Assembly (NCBI RefSeq): GCF_036013525.1
Contig: NZ_CP107853.1
Coordinates: 10,478,001 to 10,542,000, forward strand
Length of the DNA: 64,000 nt
Origin: Nonomuraea sp. NBC_00507
GTDB lineage: Bacteria > Actinomycetota > Actinomycetes > Streptosporangiales > Streptosporangiaceae
Reading direction: 5' to 3'
Shown: one piece after another, positions 26,751 through 34,504 of the stretch
How the letters are laid out: every line of letters starts with the position of its first letter
Position numbering within the stretch: the stretch's first letter is position 1
The notes under the pieces: model-generated
What the model saw: the letters and a program-made list of their open reading frames with translations, nothing else
Told to the model about the DNA's origin: nothing
The model's database searches: none
Program-made: the position numbers and the translations under genes

Positions 26751-27209
26751 TCAGGCGTAGTGCCGGTAGACGGCACGGGCGACGCACGCGGGCTTGGCCG
26801 CGCCGTCGATCTCCACGGTGAAGTCGAGCAACATCTGGACGCCGTCGCCGGGGACGTCCTCGACCTCGGCGACCTTGCCGGCGAGGCGGATCTTGCTGCC
26901 GACCTTGACGGGGCTCGGGAAGCGAACCTTGTCCAGGCCGTAGTTGATGCTCATCTTCATGCCCTGGATGTCGAGCAGCTCGTTGAACAAGGGGATGAGC
27001 AGGGCGAGGGTCAGGTAGCCGTGCGCGATCGTGCCGCCGAACGGCCCGTCCTTCGCCCGCTCCGGGTCCACGTGGATCCACTGGTGGTCGTTGGTGGCGT
27101 CGGCGAAGGTGTTCACCCGCTCCTGGGTGATCTCCAGCCAGCCGCTGTGGCCGAGGTCCTGGCCGGCCAGCGCCTTCAGCTCGGCGAGACCGTTCGCGAC
27201 GGTGGTCAT
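26751..27209 (-). CDS. MaoC/NodN-type enoyl-CoA hydratase
   Basis: A 152-residue hot-dog protein. The hydratase motif is present (FADATNDHQWIHVDPERA, with catalytic Asp and His), followed by the FGGTIAHGYLTLAL helix. These enzymes hydrate trans-2-enoyl-CoAs to 3-hydroxyacyl-CoAs. The start overlaps the amidohydrolase stop codon by ATGA (27206-27209). With the SDR dehydrogenase and the CoA ligase this supplies two consecutive beta-oxidation-like steps. No thiolase or acyl-CoA dehydrogenase is present in the cluster. Confidence 0.88.
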   Translation of the reverse strand: MTTVANGLAELKALAGQDLGHSGWLEITQERVNTFADATNDHQWIHVDPERAKDGPFGGTIAHGYLTLALLIPLFNELLDIQGMKMSINYGLDKVRFPSPVKVGSKIRLAGKVAEVEDVPGDGVQMLLDFTVEIDGAAKPACVARAVYRHYA

Positions 27210-28084
27210 GACTGCGTCTCCTTGGGGGTGAGGCCGAGCAGGCGCGCGGCGTTGTCTTTGAGGATCTTGGGGCGGACCTCGGGCTTGATGTCGAGCTTGG
27301 CCAAGTCGGCCAGCCAGCGGTCCGGGGTGATCACCGGGTAGTCGGAGCCGAACAGCACCTTGTCCTTGAGCAGCGTGTTGGCGTACCGGACGAGCTGCGG
27401 CGGGAAGTACTTCGGCGACCAGCCGGACAGATCGATGTGCACGGACGGCTTGTGCGTGGCCACCGCCAGCGCTTCGTCCTGCCAAGGGAACGACGGGTGC
27501 GCCAGGATGATCTTCAGGTGCGGGAAGTCCACGGCGACGTCGTCGACCAGCATCGGGTTGGAGTACTTGAGCCGGATTCCGCCGCCACCCGGGACGCCCG
27601 CGCCGATGCCGGTCTGGCCGGTGTGGAACAGGGCGATCGCACCCAGCTCCTCGATCACCTCGTACAGCGGGTAGGCCAGCGGGTCGTTCGGGGCGAACCC
27701 CTGGATGCTGGGGTGGAACTTGAACCCGCGCACCCCGTACTCGGTGACGAGCCGGCGCGCCTCGCGGGCGCCCGCCCGCCCCTTCCACGGGTCGACACTG
27801 GCGAACGGGATGAGCACGTCGGCGTGCTCGGCGCAGCTCTCGGCGATCTCCTCGTTGGAGATGCGGGGATGGCCGGTGGCGTGCTCGGCGTCCACCGTGA
27901 ACACCACCGCGGCCATCTGCCGCTCCCGGTAATAGGCGGCCATCTGCGGGATGGTCGGCTGCTCGTGCGCGCCGAAGTATTCCTCCGACGCCCCGAACAA
28001 CGCCGGGCTGAGCGAGCCGTGCCCGTCCTTGGAGACCTCCGCATGCGTGTGGACGTCGATCGCGACCAGTTCGTCGACGTTCAT
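27206..28084 (-). CDS. Amidohydrolase family protein (ACMSD/decarboxylase-like)
   Basis: A 292-residue metal-dependent TIM-barrel protein. It has the N-terminal HxH metal ligands (AIDVHTHAEV, His12 and His14), a mid-chain RGFKFHPSIQGF, a later AHPSFPW histidine, and GSDYPVITPD near the end. This pattern matches the amidohydrolase_2 group that includes ACMSD and aromatic acid decarboxylases, but many members hydrolyse C-C or C-N bonds instead. The start overlaps the SDR stop by ATGA (28081-28084). The reaction is unknown. Confidence 0.85.
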   Translation of the reverse strand: MNVDELVAIDVHTHAEVSKDGHGSLSPALFGASEEYFGAHEQPTIPQMAAYYRERQMAAVVFTVDAEHATGHPRISNEEIAESCAEHADVLIPFASVDPWKGRAGAREARRLVTEYGVRGFKFHPSIQGFAPNDPLAYPLYEVIEELGAIALFHTGQTGIGAGVPGGGGIRLKYSNPMLVDDVAVDFPHLKIILAHPSFPWQDEALAVATHKPSVHIDLSGWSPKYFPPQLVRYANTLLKDKVLFGSDYPVITPDRWLADLAKLDIKPEVRPKILKDNAARLLGLTPKETQS

Positions 28085-28992
28085 GAAGTGGGCGCCTTCG
28101 GCGCGGGGATCCCGTACGTCTCCGGCTCGGCCCCGACACCCGCCTCCCACGAGGCGGCGATGGCGTCGGCGGACCAGCCGCCGTCGGCGTAGGCGACGGC
28201 CTTCTCCTGGGGATGCGACCAGAGGGCCAGCTTGTCGCCGCCGATGCCGACGGCCTGCCCGGTGACGCCGGCGGAGGCGTCCGAGGCGAGGTAGACGATC
28301 AGCCCGGCCACGTCCTCGACCGTGCCGAGGCCCTCGTCCTTGCGCAGCCAGTCCGGCAGCGGGTCACCGGTGCGCTCGGATTCCTCCAGGATCGGCGCGA
28401 ACACGGGGATGGTCTTGGTCATCTCGGTGGCCGCGACCGGGACGACGGCGTTGACCGTGATGTTGGCCCGGCCCAGCTCCATGGCCCAGGTGCGGGCCAT
28501 CGCCACGATGCCCGCCTTGGCGGCGGCGTAGTTGGTCTGGCCGAAGTTGCCGCGCTGCCCGGCCGGGGAGGAGATCAGGATCAGCCGGCCGCCGTCGCCC
28601 TGCTCGCGCATGCGTACGGCGGCCGCGCGGGCGCAGGTGAACGTGCCGCGCAGGTGCACCTCCACGACCGCGTCGAAGTCCTCGTCGGACATCTTCCACA
28701 GGACCCGGTCCCGCAGGATGCCCGCGTTGGTCACCATGACGTCGAGCCGGCCGAACTCCTTGACCGCGGTGTCCACCAGTCGCTGCGCGACCTCGGTCCC
28801 GCCGACCGCGCCCACCTCGGCCACGGCCTTGCCGCCCGCCGCGACGACGGCCTCGACCACCTGGGCGGCTGCCTCAGCGTCCACGTCGTTGACGACGACC
28901 GCCGCCCCGGCGGCGCCGAGTGCCTCCGCGTACGCCCGGCCGAGCCCACGACCGGCCCCCGTGACCACGGCCACCTTGCCCGACAAATCCAT
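28081..28992 (-). CDS. SDR-family dehydrogenase, 3-hydroxyacyl-CoA dehydrogenase-like
   Basis: A 303-residue short-chain dehydrogenase. The cofactor loop is TGAGRGLGRAYAEAL, VVNDVD follows strand 2, NAG reads MVTNAGILRD, and the catalytic set is Ser in LISSPAGQRG with Tyr and Lys in NYAAAKAG. The long C-terminal tail and VVNDVD recall the dehydrogenase unit of peroxisomal-type multifunctional enzyme 2, which oxidises 3-hydroxyacyl-CoAs. It is the first gene of a coupled operon (SDR, amidohydrolase, MaoC, then transporter and ligase), transcribed from a promoter covered by repeat half-sites. Confidence 0.88.
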   Translation of the reverse strand: MDLSGKVAVVTGAGRGLGRAYAEALGAAGAAVVVNDVDAEAAAQVVEAVVAAGGKAVAEVGAVGGTEVAQRLVDTAVKEFGRLDVMVTNAGILRDRVLWKMSDEDFDAVVEVHLRGTFTCARAAAVRMREQGDGGRLILISSPAGQRGNFGQTNYAAAKAGIVAMARTWAMELGRANITVNAVVPVAATEMTKTIPVFAPILEESERTGDPLPDWLRKDEGLGTVEDVAGLIVYLASDASAGVTGQAVGIGGDKLALWSHPQEKAVAYADGGWSADAIAASWEAGVGAEPETYGIPAPKAPTS

Positions 28993-29034
28993 CTATTCCA
29001 CCCCAAACACCGCAGGAGTCCATCGATGCCGGTC

Positions 29035-29149
29035 AATGTAGGGCACTTTTGTGACTCAGGTCAAAGTTTTGCCCAACATCGATCTCACAAACCAGACGCC
29101 CTCTACGTTGGGCATATTTCCAACCTGCGTCAAGAGTTTGCCCGACATC
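29035..29149. promoter_or_regulatory. Divergent promoter region with four evenly spaced half-sites
   Basis: Half-sites related to ATGTTGGGCA start at 29036 (+), 29070 (-), 29105 (+) and 29139 (-), spaced 34, 35 and 34 bp in alternating orientation. The two inverted pairs form two 45-bp copies offset by 69 bp. On the minus strand TTGACC (29059-29064) and TACATT (29035-29040), 18 bp apart, could be the SDR promoter. On the plus strand TTGCCC (29138-29143) and TACGCT (29161-29166), 17 bp apart, could be the regulator's own promoter. The half-sites overlap one element of each. Confidence 0.7.
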
Positions 29150-29167
29150 TGTGCTCCGTCTACGCTC

Positions 29168-30019
29168 ATGCCTGTGAAGGACGAGGACGAGCAGGACCAG
29201 CCGCATCAGCCGCCTTCGGCGCGCCCGCAGTCGCTGATGTTCAGCTTTCTCGGCATCTACGTGCTGGGGCGCGGCACCGCGGTCTACTCAGGCAGCGTCA
29301 TCGACGTCTTCGCCCGCCTGGGCGTCTCGGAGGAGGCGGTGCGCTCCACGCTCACCCGCATGGCCAAGCGCAACCTGCTGACCAGACACCGCCAGGGCAA
29401 GAAGGTCTATTTCGGCCTCACCGAGCACGCCACCGACGTGCTCGACGACGGGCGCCGGCACGTCTGGGAGACCGGCGCGGTCAACCGCGACTGGGACGGC
29501 ACCTGGACACTGGTCGGCTTCTCCCTACCGGGCAATGAGCGCAGCACCCGCCACGACCTGCGTTCCCAGCTCATCTGGGCCGGATTCGGGCCGCTCCAGG
29601 GCGGGCTCTGGATCGCTCCCGGCGTGAAGGACGTGGAGTCGATGCTCGCCCCGCTCGGCCTCGGCGACAACGTCACGGTGCTCCAGGCGCAGGCGTACAA
29701 GCCGACCGAATCAGCCGACCTGGTCCGCAAGGCGTTCGACACCGACCAGATCGCCGAGCGCTACCGGGTCTTCCTCGACCGCTGGGACACCGCGCACCCG
29801 CTGCCGTCCGCCACCGACGACCTGGCCAGACAGCTGTTCCTGCACACCGACTGGCTGCAACTGGTCCGCCAGGACCCGCGCCTCCCGGCCGAGCACCTGC
29901 CCGCCGACTGGCCGGCCATCCGGGCGGAGAAGCTGTTCCACACACTGGCCCACCGCTACGAGCACAGCGCCGCGCAGCTCGCCGAGTCCGTGCTCGACGA
30001 GCTTCCGCTGCGCCCCTAA
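29168..30019 (+). CDS. PaaX-like transcriptional regulator
   Basis: A 283-residue protein. The N-terminal winged helix (VIDVFARLGVSEEAVRSTLTRMAKRNLLTRHRQGKKVYFGLT) is followed by the PaaX central region WDGTWTLVGFSLP and a C-terminal helical domain (FLHTDWLQLVRQDPRLPAEHLPADWPA). PaaX represses phenylacetate degradation by sensing phenylacetyl-CoA, and relatives control other CoA-dependent aromatic pathways. I list the ATG at 29168. A GTG at 29174 sits 7 bp after a TACGCT box and could give a leaderless message. It diverges from the SDR operon and probably represses both. Confidence 0.85.
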   Translation: MPVKDEDEQDQPHQPPSARPQSLMFSFLGIYVLGRGTAVYSGSVIDVFARLGVSEEAVRSTLTRMAKRNLLTRHRQGKKVYFGLTEHATDVLDDGRRHVWETGAVNRDWDGTWTLVGFSLPGNERSTRHDLRSQLIWAGFGPLQGGLWIAPGVKDVESMLAPLGLGDNVTVLQAQAYKPTESADLVRKAFDTDQIAERYRVFLDRWDTAHPLPSATDDLARQLFLHTDWLQLVRQDPRLPAEHLPADWPAIRAEKLFHTLAHRYEHSAAQLAESVLDELPLRP

Positions 30020-30025
30020 GCGGGA

Positions 30026-30499
30026 TCACGCATATGCGGCGAGCGTCCTCCCGGTCGCGTAGTGGTAGGAGGCCGCGACCACGGTCTTGGCGACCTCCAG
30101 CTCGTCCGCCGTCCGGGGACCGTACACCATCACCACGTTGACGGCGGGCGAGTAGAGCGGATGACGTTCGCCCCAGCCCTTGGCGACGAGCTCCTCCTGA
30201 TCGTCCGGTGACAGGGACACGTGCAGGCTGCCGTCCACGTGGATGTGGGCGAACTCCGCGGTGAGTCGCGGCGGCAGGAGCACCGTCCCGCGCGGCGGCA
30301 GCGTGCCTCCTTCCAGGAAGAACGCGGTGGCGCCGGGCTCGGAGATCTCGCTGGGCCTGATCCGGGTGCCGGGCAGCCCGCCGGTCATCCAGCGCTTCAG
30401 CTGCTCGCGGATCTCATCGGGGCTGTTCTGGCTGAGCTGGACGTGGGGTACGGAGGGCCCGGTGCGCGGACGGTCGCCGGCGCGGGTGGGCAGGATCAT
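30026..30499 (-). CDS. Luciferase-domain (PF17648-type) protein
   Basis: A 157-residue protein. Its C-terminal half reads LTAEFAHIHVDGSLHVSLSPDD, EELVAKGWGERHPLYSP and VMVYGPRTADELEVAK, which matches the short luciferase-like domain family common in actinomycetes. No light-producing or other biochemical role is established for such stand-alone proteins. The ATG at 30499 follows GAGAGGAGC. It diverges from the kinase-like LuxR regulator, which may control it. It ends 7 bp from the convergent PaaX-like gene. Confidence 0.7.
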   Translation of the reverse strand: MILPTRAGDRPRTGPSVPHVQLSQNSPDEIREQLKRWMTGGLPGTRIRPSEISEPGATAFFLEGGTLPPRGTVLLPPRLTAEFAHIHVDGSLHVSLSPDDQEELVAKGWGERHPLYSPAVNVVMVYGPRTADELEVAKTVVAASYHYATGRTLAAYA

Positions 30500-30556
30500 G
30501 ATGGAGCTCCTCTCAGAAGTCGGATATCCACAGCCTCGGTGCCACAGGCCGCCGGG

Positions 30557-30594
30557 CTCACCGCCCGTTCGGGCGGTGTTCGCCGCCCGAACGG
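30557..30594. promoter_or_regulatory. Nested palindromes between the luciferase-domain and LuxR-type genes
   Basis: CCGTTCGGGCGG (30565-30576) is followed after six bases by its exact reverse complement CCGCCCGAACGG (30583-30594). The left arm also sits inside an 8-bp stem CACCGCCC/GGGCGGTG (30559-30578). This could be an operator for the adjacent regulator or an RNA hairpin in a leader. Confidence 0.5.
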
Positions 30595-30626
30595 CCAGCG
30601 CCGCCGCCTGACCAGGCGCACCTAGC

Positions 30627-31916
30627 ATGAGATTCATGGACCTGCCCGACCCGCGTGTCGTTCTGGCCGCCGCCGCCTCGATCCTCCAAGCTCCGATCGG
30701 CGCCATGCTGGAGCCCTTGTCCCAGGCGCTGTCGGGGTTCCTGCCGCACCGGGCGCTGGCCATGCTCACCGGCGACTGCGCCCGGCATCCCATGAAGACA
30801 TACGGCGACCCCGTGCTCACCGAGAAGATCACCAGCGCCGAGCTGGCCCGCGTGGGCGGCGCCGTCGACGTGGGCGAGCCGTGGTTCGGCGAGCTGTGCC
30901 TCGCGGGCGGGCCGCTTCCGGCGCTGGCCGTCGCGGCCCGCCCGCCCGGGGCCTCCGGCGCCCTGCTCGTGGTGGTGACGGCCGGAGGGACCGAGCCTGC
31001 CGCCCCGGTGCGCGATCTGGTGCGGCGGCTGTGGGATCTGGTCGCCGTGGAGCTGTCGCACCGGGCCGCGAACCTCCCGCCCGCCGGCCTCAGCGGCAGC
31101 CGGGTGGCCGCCGGCGAGCGCGCCCGCGCCATAGCCGAGCTCACGGGGGCCCACGCCGCCACGCTCCAGGCGCTGCTCGGCGCGTTGCGCAGCCGCTCGC
31201 TCGACGACGGCGCCGCCCGCCGGGCCGCCATCGACCTGGCGGTGTCGGCGCTGATCGAGCTGCGTGCCGCAGGCGACCTCGACCGGTCACTGAGCGAGGA
31301 GCCGGCCGGGACGGCGTTCGACCGGCTGGCCGACAAACTCGCGCCGCTGACCCGCTACAGCGAGGTGTCGCTGGAACTCGTCGGCCCGCGCGAGCGCGAC
31401 CGCGCCCTCCCGGGCGATCTGGCGGGCGCGGCCCAGGCCCTGGTCCGCGGCGCCATCGTGACCATGCTCGAGTACGAGGGCCTCACCAGGATCCGGGCGA
31501 CCTGGGAGCTGTCCGATGCGGAGCTGCTCGTCACGGTTCGCGACGACGGTCCCGGCGTGCTCACCGTCGACGCCCTGCCCGTGCGCCGCCTGGCCGAGCT
31601 GGCCGCCGCCGTGGGCGGGCGCCTGACGCTGGACTCCGTTCCCGGATGGGGCACCACGGTGACCGCCGTGCTGCCGCTCGCGCCGGCCGCACACGGGAGC
31701 CAGGGCGACGCGCTGGCCGCGCTCAAGCCGCGCGAGCTGGAGGTGCTCGAACAGCTGGCGCGCGGACTGCGTAACCGGCAGATCGCCGAGGAGCTGCTGA
31801 TCAGCGAGCACACCGTGAAGTTCCACGTGGCGAACATCCTGGACAAGCTGGGCGTGGGAACCCGCACCGAGGCGGCGGCCCTCGCGCACTCCTCGGGCCT
31901 GTCCACGGTCGCCTGA
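30627..31916 (+). CDS. LuxR-type regulator fused to a histidine-kinase-like ATPase domain
   Basis: 429 residues. The N-terminal 160 are unassigned. A helical segment ([25 protein letters not shown]) looks like a HisKA_3 dimerisation domain, but the usual ELHD phospho-His position reads ELTG. A GHKL ATPase-like region follows with RDDGPGVLT (G1) and [13 protein letters not shown] (G2), and a weak N box. The C-terminal HTH reads [44 protein letters not shown]. It appears to be a one-protein version of a two-component system in which the ATPase domain may sense rather than phosphorylate. The start could also be the ATG at 30636. Confidence 0.82.
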   Translation: MRFMDLPDPRVVLAAAASILQAPIGAMLEPLSQALSGFLPHRALAMLTGDCARHPMKTYGDPVLTEKITSAELARVGGAVDVGEPWFGELCLAGGPLPALAVAARPPGASGALLVVVTAGGTEPAAPVRDLVRRLWDLVAVELSHRAANLPPAGLSGSRVAAGERARAIAELTGAHAATLQALLGALRSRSLDDGAARRAAIDLAVSALIELRAAGDLDRSLSEEPAGTAFDRLADKLAPLTRYSEVSLELVGPRERDRALPGDLAGAAQALVRGAIVTMLEYEGLTRIRATWELSDAELLVTVRDDGPGVLTVDALPVRRLAELAAAVGGRLTLDSVPGWGTTVTAVLPLAPAAHGSQGDALAALKPRELEVLEQLARGLRNRQIAEELLISEHTVKFHVANILDKLGVGTRTEAAALAHSSGLSTVA

Positions 31917-31957
31917 CCTCAAGGCTTTCCTTGCGTCTCCGGCCTCATCTCCTCTAC

Positions 31958-31979
31958 ATTGAATAAACGTTTACTCAAT
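31958..31979. promoter_or_regulatory. Operator-like 22-bp palindrome upstream of the TetR gene
   Basis: A near-perfect 22-bp palindrome with one mismatched pair, core TAAACGTTTA flanked by TTGA/TCAA, ends 8 bp before the TetR start codon and overlaps a TACATT -10-like box. It is the expected position for TetR self-repression of the regulator and its downstream monooxygenase gene. Confidence 0.75.
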
Positions 31980-31987
31980 GAGGAGTC

Positions 31988-32542
31988 ATGGCGAGAACGC
32001 GTAAGGAACAGGCGGAATGGCGGCGCGAGCAGTTGCTCGACGCGGCGCTGACGGTTTTCGCCGGGAAAGGCGTGGACGGCGCGTCGGTCAAGGATCTCGC
32101 CGCGGCGGCAGGAGTGACGCCCGGCCTGCTCTATCGCTACTTCGACAGCAAGGAGGCCCTGGTCCAGGCGTTGCTGGCGGAGCGCGGCTTCCTGCCGCAG
32201 CTGCGCGAGCTCCTGACCGCCGACCACGGCACGCGGCCGGCCAGGCAGGTGCTCACCGAGTTGCTGGAGGCGTTCGACCACCTGCTCGCCGGCAACGCCG
32301 ACCTCATGGCCGTGTTCTTCAGCGCCACCCAGGCGCGCGCCGAGCTGGCCGAGCTGATGACCGAAGGGCAGCGGCTGATCGGCGATTTCCTGGCCGCCCG
32401 CGTCGCGGCCGGCGAGTTGCGCCCCCACGACGTCGCGACCGCCGCCAAGACCCTGCTCGCCACCGTGGCCGTGAACCGCAGGACGGGCACCCCGGTCGAC
32501 GTCGAACGCCTGGTCGAGCTGCTGTTCCCCGAGGAAGGATGA
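31988..32542 (+). CDS. TetR family transcriptional regulator
   Basis: A 184-residue repressor. The N-terminal HTH reads LLDAALTVFAGKGVDGASVKDLAAAAGVTPGLLYRYFDSKEALVQALL, the standard TetR_N domain. The C-terminal ligand-binding half is helical and divergent. AGGAGTC precedes the ATG and a 22-bp palindrome lies just upstream. Only 6 bp separate it from the FAD monooxygenase, so the two form an operon in which the regulator probably senses that enzyme's substrate. Confidence 0.92.
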   Translation: MARTRKEQAEWRREQLLDAALTVFAGKGVDGASVKDLAAAAGVTPGLLYRYFDSKEALVQALLAERGFLPQLRELLTADHGTRPARQVLTELLEAFDHLLAGNADLMAVFFSATQARAELAELMTEGQRLIGDFLAARVAAGELRPHDVATAAKTLLATVAVNRRTGTPVDVERLVELLFPEEG

Positions 32543-32548
32543 GACGTC

Positions 32549-33757
32549 ATGCGTACGGAGAGCACGAGATGTTGTGTGGTCGGCGGTGGCCCCGCCGGGA
32601 TGATGGCCGGGCTGCTGCTGGCCCGCCAGGGCGTCGAGGTGATCGTCCTGGAGAAGCACGCCGACTTCCTCCGGGACTTCCGGGGTGACACCGTCCATCC
32701 CTCCACGCTGGAGCTGATCGCCGAGCTGGGCTGGATCGAGGAGTTCCTGAAGCTGCCGCACACCAGGATGCGCGACGTCACCGTGAGCATCGGCGGCCGG
32801 GACGTCACCTTCGCCGATTTCACCCGGCTGCGCGTGCGCTGCCCGTACATCGCCTTCATGCCCCAGTGGGACGTGCTGGACTTCCTGGCCGGCAAGGCCG
32901 CCGCGTACCCCTCCTTCCGCCTGCTGCGCGGCACCAGGGCGACAGGACTGATCATGGAGGAGGGGCGCGTCACCGGTGTCCGGGCGGCCACCGCCGACGG
33001 GCCGCTCGACATACGGGCCGACCTGGTGATCGCCGCCGACGGCCGCCATTCCACGCTCCGCGACGTGGCCGGACTGGAGTCCACGGCGAGCTCGCCGCCC
33101 ATGGACGTGTTGTGGTTCCGCCTGCCTCGCCGCGACGGCGACCGTATGCCCTTCTTCCAGCGTGGCCAGGGCGCGCTGGTCGCCATCGACCGGGGCGAGT
33201 ACTGGCAGCTCGCCTACACGATCCCGCCGGGGGCGTTCGCGGAGCTCAAGGAGGCCGGGCTGCCCGCGTTCCGCGAGCGGGTGGCGGGCCTGGCGCCGGC
33301 CCTGCGCGATCGTGTCGGGCTGATCGACGACTGGGATCACGTCCACCAGCTGACCGTCAGGGTCGACCGGCTGCCGCGGTGGCACCGGCCGGGGTTACTC
33401 TGCATCGGGGACGCCGCCCACGCCATGTCGCCCGCGGGCGGCGTCGGCATCAACCTGGCCGTGCAGGACGCCGTCGCCACCGCCAACCTGCTCGGTCCCG
33501 TCCTCCGTCGTCAGGCGGGCGTCCCGGACGAAGACGCCCTCGCCAGAGTGCAGGCACGCAGGGAACGGGCCGTCAGAGTGACCCAGGCCTTCCAGGTTCG
33601 CATCCTCCGCGACCTGTATCCGAAGAAGACGGCGGACGACACCGCCGCGCACGTGCCGCCGATCTTCAGCGCCTTCAAGGCGCTGCCGCCGCTGCGGCAT
33701 CTGATGGGGCGCTTCATCGGGTTGGGCGTACGACCCGAGCACATCGGGAAGCCCTGA
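32549..33757 (+). CDS. FAD-dependent aromatic monooxygenase (group A)
   Basis: 402 residues of the FAD_binding_3 family. Motifs are GGGPAGMMAGLLLARQG (FAD), DLVIAADGRHSTLRD (DG motif) and LLCIGDAAHAMSPAGGVGINLAVQDA (GD motif). The family hydroxylates aromatic rings or inactivates antibiotics such as tetracyclines and rifamycins. Control by an adjacent TetR gene fits a self-induced detoxification role, but the substrate is unknown. It contains a rare TTA codon in PGLLCIGD, so translation may depend on the bldA-type tRNA. Parts of its sequence recur at 46836-46955 as a broken copy. Confidence 0.9.
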   Translation: MRTESTRCCVVGGGPAGMMAGLLLARQGVEVIVLEKHADFLRDFRGDTVHPSTLELIAELGWIEEFLKLPHTRMRDVTVSIGGRDVTFADFTRLRVRCPYIAFMPQWDVLDFLAGKAAAYPSFRLLRGTRATGLIMEEGRVTGVRAATADGPLDIRADLVIAADGRHSTLRDVAGLESTASSPPMDVLWFRLPRRDGDRMPFFQRGQGALVAIDRGEYWQLAYTIPPGAFAELKEAGLPAFRERVAGLAPALRDRVGLIDDWDHVHQLTVRVDRLPRWHRPGLLCIGDAAHAMSPAGGVGINLAVQDAVATANLLGPVLRRQAGVPDEDALARVQARRERAVRVTQAFQVRILRDLYPKKTADDTAAHVPPIFSAFKALPPLRHLMGRFIGLGVRPEHIGKP

Positions 33758-33981
33758 CCCGTGTCCGATGTCGGCGCCGGCGAACAGCCAGTACGTATCC
33801 CCGGCGTCGGGATGCGCGGATGAGCGTGGCCCTGGCCACTTCCTCCAGCCCGTGCTGGGCGAGCAGGCCGGTCAAGTTCCACCGATTGATGTCCGGCCGG
33901 AGGTGGCGGAGTCGACGAAGGCAGTGCCGGTCGGGCCAGGTGGGCAGCCAGGCGGACATTGCAATCGACGTACGCGCCGTT

Positions 33982-34140
33982 GTGATCAGCCTGCGCGAGT
34001 ACGAGTCGCTGAAGGAGACGGCGTTCCTCCTCGGCATCCCGGCCAACGCCCGTCACCTGGCCGCCTCCATCGAAAGCCTGCGCAGCGGCCAAGCCCAGCC
34101 GCACGAACTCATCGAGGACCCTGCCCAGGACACCGAGTGA
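33982..34140 (+). pseudogene. 5'-truncated YefM/Phd-type antitoxin
   Basis: The open frame ending at 34140 encodes VVISLREYESLKETAFLLG followed by PANARHLAASIESLRSGQAQPHEL, which is the dimerisation and toxin-binding part of YefM-type antitoxins. The usual N-terminal 30 residues (start, DNA-binding strand and helix) are absent; sequence before about 33975 does not resemble them. The only nearby in-frame start would be a GTG at 33982. The remaining 52 residues could still bind the toxin but probably not the promoter. It overlaps the toxin gene by GTGA. Confidence 0.7.
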
Positions 34141-34394
34141 AGATTCTTTTCACGCCAGAGGCGTGGAACGACTACTTGTGGTGGCAGCAGAACGATCGTG
34201 CCACCCTCAAACGGCTGAACCGCCTGATCGAAGACATCTGCCACAACGGCTACGAGGGCATCGGCAAACCCGAACCCCTATGCCAGAGCCTCTCGGGCTT
34301 CTGGTCACGCCGCATCACCATAGAGCACCGCATTGTCTACGCCATCGAAACCGACACCGTCCAGATCGTGGCCTGCCGCACCCGCTATGAATAG
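34137..34394 (+). CDS. YoeB/Txe-type mRNA interferase toxin
   Basis: An 85-residue RelE-superfamily toxin. It reads KILFTPEAWNDYLWWQQND, LKRLNRLIEDICHNGYEGIGKPEPL, SGFWSRRITIEHRIVYAIE and VACRTRYE. The catalytic-type residues are kept: the central Glu and Arg region (SRRITIEHRIVY) and the terminal His/Tyr region. Such toxins cut mRNA on the ribosome. The GTG start overlaps the antitoxin stop codon. The toxin appears full length, so the truncated partner is puzzling. Confidence 0.85.
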   Translation: MKILFTPEAWNDYLWWQQNDRATLKRLNRLIEDICHNGYEGIGKPEPLCQSLSGFWSRRITIEHRIVYAIETDTVQIVACRTRYE

Positions 34395-34504
34395 CACGCT
34401 TCTCCAGGTCGGCGATTACGTGTTCCACGCGGCACATTGGCTCGCCCTCGGGACCGCTTCGTAGAGGCTCTGACCATCTCCAGCCGGGGCAAGGGCTGTT
34501 TCGT

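Noticed and set aside
33714..34046. Intact transposase gene near the left edge of the decayed region
   Set aside because: The minus-strand frame lacks a DDE or Ser/Tyr recombinase motif and has no flanking inverted repeats.
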